Made by a program: the position numbers and the translations under genes. A DNA stretch of 16,029 nt from Byssothecium circinans. Lineage: Eukaryota > Ascomycota > Dothideomycetes > Pleosporales > Massarinaceae. The stretch covers positions 504,933 to 520,961 of the forward strand of contig ML976980.1 of the NCBI GenBank assembly GCA_010015675.1. The letters run 5' to 3'. Of this stretch, positions 8,666-16,029 are shown piece by piece. Each line of letters begins with the position of its first letter. The first letter of the stretch is position 1. Under the pieces are notes generated by a model. That model was not told the DNA's origin and did no database searches. It saw nothing but the letters and a program-made list of their open reading frames with translations.

Positions 8666-11567
8666 ATGTCCAGCTCGTCGTCCAGCCAGTCCGTCCATGG
8701 ACAAGCCGAAGCATCGTCCAGCCGCAGCAACGCCGACAGACAGCCAACCGTCGAGGATGACCGGAGCGAAGAGGAGGGATTGCTGAATGAGGACCCGCTG
8801 GGACACACATTGCCAGAACAGTATGCATTCTATTCTGGGGAGGAGTTTGGTGCGTGGGAGCTAATATGAGGACAGGGTGTCGTTCAAGCGCAAACAGAAA
8901 GCTGCTGCTCCCTCATCGTCGTTCGGTATCCCGAGATTCTTCTCCTCATCGCCAGCTGGTAATCGCCAGTCGCCCGTACAAAGATCTCCGCAGTCACGGT
9001 TACAGCAATTACGGGCGAGTCCGCATCCGAATGGCTCAACGGAGCTCATCTTGAACTACCTCGATGCTCCAGGCAACGCTGGGGACCACCTACAAGACAC
9101 AAAGGATGCAAGCGGGCTAGATTGGTACATCGAGGGACCCGGGCGAAGGGTAGGATACGACGACCTCACAGCCATTGACTGGATCTTCGAATATGGGAAG
9201 GAACGGCAACGGCTGCGGTATCTATACTCAAGCGCGTCGGGAATACTGGGACATATCAAGCAGATTGCGGATGCGAGCCAGATATGGCTGATCCTGATTG
9301 CTGCGGGAATATTGAGTGGCGGCATCGCGGCGTTCATCGATGTTGCGAGCGACTGGTTGGGTGACTTGAAGACAGGATATTGTAACAATGTGGATGGAGA
9401 TGGACGGTTCTACCTGAATAAGGGGTTTTGTTGCTGGGGGTACTCGGAATTGTCACAGTGCCATGATTGGCATCCTTGGAGTAGTGCATTGGGAGTCAGT
9501 TCGAAGGGTGGGGGTTGGATTGTGGAGTATATCTTCTTCGTTGGGTTTTCTGTGAGTAGAGGCAATGGGATGGGGAAACTGAACATCGGCGCTAACAGGT
9601 CGATAGGTCATCTTTGCAGCTTGCGCGAGTCTGCTGGTCCGTGAGTTCTCGACGTATGCGAAACACAGTGGCATTGCCGAAATCAAGACGGTATTGGGTG
9701 GCTTTGTTATCAGGCGTTTTCTGGGGGCTTGGACATTGGTTGTGAAGACTTTGGGCTTGGTGAGTTCACTCCTGTTCAGCGTCGGCGATTGCTAATGTTG
9801 GCAGTGTCTTGCCGTGGCGTCTGGTCTATGGTTGGGGAAAGAGGGTCCTTTGGTGCATGTTGCATGCTGCTCGGCCAACCTTTTCATGAAACTCTTTAGT
9901 AATGTCAATGGTAATGAAGGTAAGCAATCTGTCCCTTCAAACTTGGCAATATCTTTGACTATTTCCCAGCAAGGAAGCGAGAAGTGCTGTCCGCTGCAGC
10001 TGCCGCGGGCATATCCGTGGCGTTCGGTTCGCCCATCGGAGGCGTACTCTTCAGTCTCGAACAGCTTTCCTACTACTTCCCGGATAAGACCATGTGGCAG
10101 AGCTTCGTCTGTGCCATGGTAGCAGCGGTCACGCTGCAGGCCTTCAACCCGTTCCGGACGGGCAAACTCGTTTTGTATCAAGTCACCTATCATAGTGGAT
10201 GGCACGACTTTGAGCTTGTTCCATTCGCCCTCCTCGGGGTACTTGGCGGCTTGTATGGCGGACTGTTCATCAAACTCAACATGCGAGTTGCGGAATGGCG
10301 AAAAACCCGCCAATATCTAAAGAATCCCGTCACTGAAGTGGTAATCGTCGCCTTCATCACGGCTTTAGTCAACTACCCTATCAAGTTCATGCGCGCCCAG
10401 GCCTCTGAGCTCGTGTACTTTCTCTTCGCCGAATGCGCAGACTTGACGGAAGATACGCTCGGGCTTTGTAAAGCTGGGAAGGCCAACACTGGGGTGGTTG
10501 CCCTTCTTCTTGTCTCTGCCGGAATGGGCATCATCCTCGCCAGCTTTACTTTTGGCCTGCAAATTCCCGCTGGTATCATCCTACCATCAATGGCCATCGG
10601 TGGTCTATACGGACGAGCTGTTGGACTATCCGTTGAAGTAATGCAACAAGCTTGGCCCAGCCTCTTCGTCTTCGGATCTTGCGACGCAGATGTAAAGTGT
10701 GTCACACCAGGCACATATGCAATCGTTGGAGCAGCATCCTCTCTCGCAGGTACCACTCGCATGACCGTCTCCATCGTAGTCATCATGTTTGAGCTTACCG
10801 GGGCACTTACCTACGTCCTCCCCATCATGATCGCCGTCATGATCAGCAAATGGGTTGGCGACGCCATCTCGCCACGCGGCATCTATGAATCCTGGATCCA
10901 CTTCAACGGCTATCCCTTCCTCGACAACCGAGACGACAACGGCTCTTCGATCCCTGACGTACCGGCCGCTCAAGTCATGACCCGTATTGATGACCTCATC
11001 GTCATCACTGCAACCGGTCACACTATCCAAAGCCTCCGCGACCTTCTCACACAACATCATTGTCGTGGCTTCCCCGTCATAGACAGTCCACGCGACGCCC
11101 TCCTCTTGGGCTACATCTCCCGCACCGAACTTGCCTACGCGCTCTCTGCGGCGCTCTCACCTCCACGCTCCTTCTCCAACGAAACAGAAGCCTACTTCTC
11201 CCACCAACCCCTCTCCGACCCCACGACTTCGCTTGATCTTCGCCCCTGGATGGATCAAACGCCTATCACATTGAACGCAAAAGCCAGCTTCCAGCTCACT
11301 GTGTCAATGTTCCGAAAACTGGGACTGAGATACGTGCTTTTTGTTGATCGGGGGATGTTGAGGGGCCTATTGACGAAGAAGGATGTTTGGTATGTGCTGG
11401 ACGGTGCGGAAGACGATGCAGGAGCTGACGGGGAGGGTGATGGTGGAGGGATGGGGCGAGGTGTGACGAGGGTGCAGCCGGATGATGAAGCAAGTGAGGA
11501 GAGAGGATTGCTTGCCAGTCCGACGGATGAGAGGGCCAATGTTCTTGGTGGGAGGGAAGGGGTTTGA
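8666..11567 (+). CDS. CLC-type chloride channel/transporter with two CBS domains
   Basis: This is a polytopic anion transporter of about 898 residues. Exons are 8666-8820, 8876-9551, 9607-9759, 9805-9919 and 9970-11567. The four introns are 45-55 nt, with donors GTATGC, GTGAGT, GTGAGT and GTAAGC and clear CTAA-type branch sites in the first three. All joins keep frame. The cytosolic N-terminus (about 185 residues) is Ser/Gln-rich, then [19 protein letters not shown] precedes the first membrane helix (about 188-208). Chloride-path motifs are SGIAE (298-302), GKEGPLVH (339-346, gating Glu 341), [12 protein letters not shown] (386-397), GLQIPAG (562-568) and a Tyr near 672. CBS domains lie at about 698-764 and 791-846. 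Q398 stands where exchangers of this family usually have the proton glutamate. Acidic dileucine motifs occur near both ends (EEEGLL 35-40, EERGLL 876-881). These features suggest an endosomal/vacuolar Gef1-like protein in ion and pH balance, though subtype is uncertain. ATG 8666 is the first in-frame ATG; upstream the frame opens only with TTG. Confidence 0.92.
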
Positions 11568-12225
11568 TGATGGTTGAGCCTTCGCCACAGCCTTGTTCTC
11601 CCGTTAACACTTGTGACATCATGTTTACATGCATAAGATTCGGAATCTACATGCAAGAATCTATGAGCAAATATATCAACTGGTTCGGAGCTTACTCCAT
11701 TGCGTACATGGGAAATGCTCGCATGCGATGAACCACAACGAACGGTGAGGTCAAAAATAGAACAATTTCCCGCCCGCCGTTTCTCTAACCCGCCAGTGCC
11801 CGCCACTAAGGTGATCGTGGGGATCGCGTCGTCCAATGAGCGCTGGTAAACGCTAGATCTGCGATTGCTGGTTACATAAGCGAGGCACTTACCATGTAAA
11901 GGTGGGGAGGCTGTGCGACTCGCTGAGTCCCTCCTGACATCTTTCACTTTGTCGCCAGCCTGGTCGTCTCGTCTTTCTTCTCGACACCGTTCTATGGAGG
12001 AGAAGAACGTACATACGTTATCCCAACAGAGGTGCACGTCTGATTAGGGATCGAAAGTCCGAAAACGGTGATAAGAGCGTGGAATATGCCGTACCTGGAC
12101 GGATTATGAACAAGCCTGTACTGGATACTAGGTATCGAAAATCGAAGAGAAGGGATCAAAGTCAATCTTCGTGAGCGCTTTTTCGACAAGACACGAACCA
12201 CTCTCGTTCCAAGAAGTTCCTCATC
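11568..12225. other. Intergenic between CLC gene and lipase
   Basis: About 660 bp without a supportable gene. It should contain the CLC 3' UTR and the lipase promoter and leader. C-rich words (CCCGCCCGCCG near 11770, CCCGCCAGTGCCCGCC near 11790) could be zinc-finger activator sites, but no defined motif can be claimed. Long leftward frames crossing this region (11255-12037, 11992-12603) are rich in Arg/Ser and look like shadows. Confidence 0.5.
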
Positions 12226-14172
12226 ATGACGATCGTTTGCACCGACCAAGAGCGGAGACGTCGAAAGAAAACGTCGGCGCCGAAGGCACAGGCAGCGAAC
12301 CCAAACCATAATTCTGGAATTTTCCAAGCCTCGCAGTCGAGTCTGCACGTCCGACAGCAACCATATGCGCATCCAACCCCAAACCCTGCCGTGGCAACAC
12401 AGGAGCATCATGCCCATACGACGAGCCCGCCACCGCTCTATAGCTCCCCAGCACCACCACCACAGGAGCAGCACCACCCTATCTATGGACCTTCGCCTCG
12501 GATGCCACAGCAGTACTCTCAGCCCTATCATTCGCCTCCGAATCAACCCGTCCAGCCGTATGTTGGAGGATTGACTGTCACAATCACTCCTCCGGCAAAA
12601 CAAAACTCTGGGTATTTGAGGGCAAATTGGAATCGCGCCGAACGCATGGCTTCAAAATCCTGTGAGAGCCTTTCGAATCAAATCGCATCTGGTGCGAGCA
12701 AGGGTGCGACGAAAATGGCCACGAATTTGATCGTCAAGCCAACAACGCTAGCCACGAACAAAAGCGTACAGGCGCTGAACCAAGGAGCCGCGCTTTGTGA
12801 TAGAATTAGCGACAAATTCGATGCCGTCTTGACTAGTATTGATGGCGGTCTGTTCAGCGGCAATGAGCAGGATCTCTACGTCTACGAGGACCAACCCCAG
12901 AATCCGTCGATATCAACCTTTCAGACCAATACCACCCAGGAAAGAGGAATTAACTTTCAATCTCGTCCGACTCTGACTAGTAGTAAAGGCTCAAACTTCT
13001 TCTCGAAAGTCTGGCTTTATTCTAATTCTCGCCTACCGCCTCATCTCCCACCTTTTAAGGTCTATATTCCGACCTTCCCTCTCATCTGCCTCGCAGCAAC
13101 CTACTCCGAGCGCGCATATGACAACCCAAACCCTCCACAATCTAAATCTGAAACCGAAATCCACGTTCCTGCCGACTGGCGGTCTGGTACAAAAGCCATG
13201 GTGCTCAAATCTCTTCCCGTCGACGACATGAACACCATCGTCTTCGCTGTTCGTGGCACACAAACCTTCATGGACTGGGCTGTCAATTACCGGGGCGAGC
13301 CTGCCAGTCCAGAAGGTTTCCTTGATGACGCGGGAAACTACTGCCATCAAGGCTTTCTCCAAGTAGCGAGGAAGATGGTCAAGCCAGTTGCTGATCGACT
13401 GCGTGTCCTTCTCGAAGAGAATCCCGCGCGATCGAACGCGAGTCTGCTCATCACCGGACACTCCGCTGGCGGGGCTGTTGCTGCGCTACTTTTCGCGCAC
13501 ATGATGAATGTCGAGGTACAAAGCGATCTCAGCTTCCTCACTGGCTTCTTCAAACGTGTACACTGCGTGACTTTCGGCGCGCCCCCTACTTCACTCCTTC
13601 CTTTAAAGAAGCCGAAAGATCCGAGGCACCGAAAGAGCCTCTTCTATTCTTTCATCAATGAAGGCGACCCCGTGCCGAGGATGGATAAATCTGTCTTCAA
13701 GAGCTTGCTGAAGCTTTACTCTTCACCGGCGCCGACGCCGGGATCTTCCAGCGTTTCCAGCCTAGCAAATCTCACCATGCTCAACCTCTCCGCATCAAAT
13801 TCTTCACAGAACACGCTACAAACAGCATCAACCTTTCCCTCCTCGTCGACCAGACCGCGCGGCAGATTCGCTACGTGCAAGCCGTCCAAATCTTCACTCA
13901 AGACTGCGTCTTCGGCTGTGACTGCAGCGTCACTACCCGCATATCCCATTGCGCAGTGCTCGCTGTGTCCAGCCGGGCGACTGGTGGTTCTGAGGAATAA
14001 GCCGGGAAGTCCCAGTGGGCCTGGCGGAGACGACAATATCGAGGCGGTCACGGTTGAGGATGAGGTGCTGAGGAGTGTGGTTTATGGGGACCCGGAGAAA
14101 CACGTTATGCTGTCGTATAAGAAGAGGGTGGAGTATCTTGCTACGAAGGCGGTTACGGGGGCGGAGTGGTGA
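12226..14172 (+). CDS. Class 3 (alpha/beta-hydrolase) lipase
   Basis: This is an intronless frame of 648 residues. The hydrolase core begins near residue 280. It shows an RGT oxyanion-type block followed by DW, the nucleophile elbow GHSAGG with S413, D481 in NEGDPVPR as the likely acid, and H626 in DPEKHVMLSYKKR as the likely triad histidine. This is the lipase_3 layout expected to cleave acyl esters of glycerolipids. Between D481 and H626 lies a Ser/Thr/Pro-rich insert of over 100 residues. The N-terminus has no signal peptide. It starts with a basic RRRRKK patch, then a Pro/Gln/His-rich low-complexity region (about 20-110) and a Lys/Ala/Thr-rich stretch (about 135-205) that could form amphipathic helices. 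An intracellular, membrane- or droplet-associated lipase, as in DAG-lipase-like fungal proteins, is therefore likelier than a secreted one (inference). The stop lies only 7 bp before the presumed transposase start. The C-terminus looks complete. Confidence 0.88.
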   Translation: MTIVCTDQERRRRKKTSAPKAQAANPNHNSGIFQASQSSLHVRQQPYAHPTPNPAVATQEHHAHTTSPPPLYSSPAPPPQEQHHPIYGPSPRMPQQYSQPYHSPPNQPVQPYVGGLTVTITPPAKQNSGYLRANWNRAERMASKSCESLSNQIASGASKGATKMATNLIVKPTTLATNKSVQALNQGAALCDRISDKFDAVLTSIDGGLFSGNEQDLYVYEDQPQNPSISTFQTNTTQERGINFQSRPTLTSSKGSNFFSKVWLYSNSRLPPHLPPFKVYIPTFPLICLAATYSERAYDNPNPPQSKSETEIHVPADWRSGTKAMVLKSLPVDDMNTIVFAVRGTQTFMDWAVNYRGEPASPEGFLDDAGNYCHQGFLQVARKMVKPVADRLRVLLEENPARSNASLLITGHSAGGAVAALLFAHMMNVEVQSDLSFLTGFFKRVHCVTFGAPPTSLLPLKKPKDPRHRKSLFYSFINEGDPVPRMDKSVFKSLLKLYSSPAPTPGSSSVSSLANLTMLNLSASNSSQNTLQTASTFPSSSTRPRGRFATCKPSKSSLKTASSAVTAASLPAYPIAQCSLCPAGRLVVLRNKPGSPSGPGGDDNIEAVTVEDEVLRSVVYGDPEKHVMLSYKKRVEYLATKAVTGAEW

Positions 14173-14179
14173 GGCTGTG

Positions 14180-15551
14180 ATGGGTAGTTGGCCGGATTTA
14201 GCGTATGCAGAATTCGAGGAATTCTTGGCGTATGCACAAGATTCCGATTCCCCCCCAAATCCCCGCCAAATCGTAGTTTCTAGTGAATCTCAGCCATTTC
14301 CACACCACATGGGCGAAGGCCGTCGTATCGTAAGTTGAGGCTGTAAATACAGCTGTATGGGCCTATACTGACGACTTTTTGGTGTTGTAGGATCCCATGA
14401 GCCAGCTCAACCTGAGCAGGGCACCTACAGGGACGCGTCGCCTGCCGCCCAAAATCCCCTTCGATGATACTCTCCCATTACACATTGCCTCGAGGCACGC
14501 TCAGGCGTATAGTCGTCGCCGCTCCCAGGTGTATCACTTACTAATGCTTGGTGTTGACTTTAAGGAGATCCAAACACGCGTTGGTGTTAACTACAAGTTC
14601 GTATGGCGCGTCCATCAGAACCTGATGATGTACGGGTCTCTTCACACACCGCGGTTTAGGAAGTTAGGGAGACAGCCCTCACTCACGCAGGGGGATCGCC
14701 AGGCGTTATTTGAAGAGCTGGCAGAGCATGGGTGGATGTTACAGCAGGAGATAGTGTACTAGTTTGAGGTAGAGCGTGGCGTGAAGGTTAATCAATCCAC
14801 TGTCTCCCGTATGCTGGCTGCAGAAGGATGGACGAGGAAGAATCTCCGGCTCCTCTCCCTCGGCCGGAGCGAGGATTTGCGCGACGATTATCGCCACAGG
14901 ATGAGCAACTACTCGGCGGATAAGCTGGTGTTTATCGACGAGTCTATCTTCAACGAGAAAACTGGGTGGAGGCAGCGCGCCTATGGGCCTATAGGTGAGG
15001 AGAATCGGTGGGTTGGTGATGCCAGCCGCGGAAAGTCCTGGTTAGTGTTGCCAGCCTACACGCTCCACTATGGGTATCTGGACTGTACGGGCATTAAAGA
15101 GGGATACTATAACCTTGAGGCGTTAATCGATTGGTTGGAGACTCAGCTGTTTCCTACAATTAATCGTCAACTAGGCGGTCGAGCTGTGTGTGTTGTACTA
15201 GATAACTGCTCAGTCCATTGCAATAAGATTGTAGGCGACATCATCCGGAGAGCTGGCCATACAATACAGTACCTGCCGCCCTACTCACCAGACTATAACC
15301 CGATTGAGCTCACCTTCTCAGTGTTAAAGGCCTAGATTCGACGCCACTACTATTACCGCCGGCATGAGTTTGACGACTTTGGGGCCTTCCTTAGGTGGGT
15401 AGTTGTTGCAAGCCGTTGTGACAGATTCTCAGTAGAGCACTTCAGGCACGCTGGAGGAGGAGGATTATACTTAGATAAGGCTACGCTGAGTAGAGCAAGA
15501 GAGCAGCTGAGGGCGTATGAAAATGGGGAGGTAGATTTACTTGTAATGTAA
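14180..15551 (+). pseudogene. Tc1/mariner-type (DDE_3, DD34E) transposase with two premature stops
   Basis: The core frame runs from 14391 to TAA 15549-15551, interrupted by TAG at 14760-14762 and at 15333-15335. An N-terminal helix-turn-helix region (YHLLMLGVDFKEIQTRVG, then a second one ending in QSTVSRMLAAEGW) is followed by the catalytic domain. The first Asp is in VFIDES (GAC 14937-14939), the second in VVLDNCSVH (GAT 15201-15203) and the Glu in SPDYNPIELTFS (GAG 15306-15308). Exactly 34 residues separate the last two, the Tc1 spacing. An upstream exon is likely: ATG 14180 to 14329, then a 61-nt intron (14330-14390) with donor GTAAGT, branch TACTGAC and acceptor TTGTAG, joining in phase 0. 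Alternatively translation starts at ATG 14397 and the intron is in the leader. Both stops are one G-to-A or C-to-T change from TGG or CAG in a CpA context, as RIP would produce. The frame otherwise has no indel, so inactivation is probably recent. Confidence 0.85.
14201..14236. repeat. Direct repeats flanking a palindrome near the transposon's left end
   Basis: GCGTATGCA occurs at 14201-14209 and 14228-14236. Between and overlapping them is the perfect inverted repeat AGAATTC-GAG-GAATTCT (14209-14225). The block lies 29 bp after the lipase stop. It could be a transposase-binding site near the left terminus, or it may simply reflect the repeated coding sequence AYAEFEEFLAYA if the upstream exon is real. 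Confidence 0.55.
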
Positions 15552-16029
15552 CTAGAAATTGCTACGTAGAAAACCTCCGCTTCCTACTTGCATATCTAGC
15601 AGAGTACTAGCTACTTTATGCTGCCGAAAAGCTGGCTTAAACTGCTTTAAATAGCGCCTAAAACTCCTTACTATTCCGTCAGGTAAACTACAGCCTTGCC
15701 CTGTTGCTATCCTGTACAGTTCTGATGACGGATTCTCCATTATCTTGAGGTCGTCAAGAGTCCAGTACTTCGCAATTACTACCTCCATTGCTTGCCGGTA
15801 GTCGCCCTGTCAAGCCTCTGTTTTTTGTCTCTATATAACCCACTAGAAAAACTGCTCAACAAGGTCGTACTCATCCTCAGCTAGGTCGATAGGGCTTGAG
15901 GGCTGCTGGGTTGGCGGGTGTAGAGTAAGAGCAGGTTGAATTGCAGGAGCGTACGGTGCAGCCGTCGGCGGCAGCTTATAGGTAGAGGTTCAATTTTGTA
16001 TAGGAAATGGCTGAGGATTTGACCCTTCT
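15552..16029 (-). pseudogene. Unidentified convergent ORF of the transposon, broken by four stops
   Basis: Reading leftward, one frame runs from the window edge to TAG at 15552-15554. It is interrupted by TGA (15990-15992), TAG (15843-15845), TAG (15831-15833) and TGA (15810-15812), each a single transition from Arg, Gln or Trp codons. Between them the protein is coherent: a Pro/Gln/Thr-rich part, an acidic DLAEDEYDLVEQFF segment, then EVVIAKYWTLDDLKIMENPS, LPDGIVRSFRRYLKQFKPAF and a short C-terminus. The longest intact piece is 15788-15552 (78 codons from an internal Met). I do not recognise the family with certainty. The WTLDDL..M..PSS..Y pattern recalls hypothetical proteins common in fungal repeat DNA. 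The absence of indels and the exact abutment with the transposase suggest it belongs to the same element. Its start lies outside the window. Confidence 0.6.

Larger units (their letters stand above)
14173..16029. mobile_element. DD34E Tc1/mariner-type DNA transposon with a second convergent ORF (partial)
   Basis: The element begins somewhere between the lipase stop (14172) and the transposase body (14397) and runs beyond the right edge. It carries a rightward transposase frame and a leftward frame that meet stop to stop at 15551/15552. Base composition is near that of the host genes, so decay is mild compared with the left-hand Fot1 relic: six in-frame stops, each one transition from a sense codon. 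The left terminal repeat cannot be proved without the right end. The best candidate area is 14183-14240, where a direct repeat flanks a palindrome. Confidence 0.7.

Noticed and set aside
8850..8875. 26-nt intron in the CLC gene (donor GTGCGT)
   Set aside because: Too short for splicing; donor GTATGC at 8821 gives a normal 55-nt intron with the same acceptor and keeps frame.
11255..12603. Two long leftward ORFs (260 and 203 codons)
   Set aside because: Arg/Ser/Pro-rich antisense shadows of the CLC 3' end and the lipase 5' end, with no recognisable domain.
1..16029. tRNA genes, CRISPR arrays, secondary-metabolite or defence cluster
   Set aside because: No T-loop/acceptor patterns, no spaced direct-repeat array, and the host genes do not form a biosynthetic or immune set.

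Overview
The window looks like nuclear DNA of a filamentous ascomycete. It has short spliceosomal introns of 45-65 nt with GT..AG ends, most with a recognisable branch site. Its proteins are typical fungal families, and there are transposon relics mutated C-to-T in the pattern of repeat-induced point mutation (RIP). The RIP style and gene set suggest a Dothideomycete, perhaps Pleosporales, but that placement is inference. No tRNA, rRNA or CRISPR array was recognised.

Layout: (1) 1-~1450 is an AT-rich RIP tract. Hidden in it is the C-terminal part of a Fot1/pogo-type (DDE_1) transposase, readable in one + strand frame for over 1 kb with no indel but many TAG/TAA stops. (2) 1762-3428 (-) is a two-exon amino-acid permease. 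(3) 3429-4326 is a divergent intergenic region with a TATA-like site, GATA-factor-like sites and a 76-bp inverted-repeat element. (4) 4327-5646 (+) is an aminoglycoside-phosphotransferase-fold kinase. (5) 5647-7166 is a long region with no recognised gene, holding a second diverged copy of the core of the small element. (6) 7167-8370 (+) is a three-exon zinc alcohol dehydrogenase. (7) 8666-11567 (+) is a five-exon CLC chloride transporter with two CBS domains. (8) 12226-14172 (+) is a class 3 lipase with a long low-complexity N-terminus. (9) From just after the lipase stop to the window end lies a second DNA transposon. It has a Tc1/mariner-type DD34E transposase (+) with two premature stops and, abutting it tail to tail, an unidentified convergent reading frame (-) broken by four stops.

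The host genes do not form an obvious pathway or cluster: two are membrane transporters and three are metabolic or lipid enzymes with separate promoters. The window is ordinary gene space bracketed by two DNA transposons at different stages of RIP decay. The most novel item is the apparent two-gene DD34E element at the right end. Also notable are the 76-bp inverted-repeat element with its diverged copy, and a CLC protein that keeps the gating glutamate but has glutamine at the usual proton-glutamate site.
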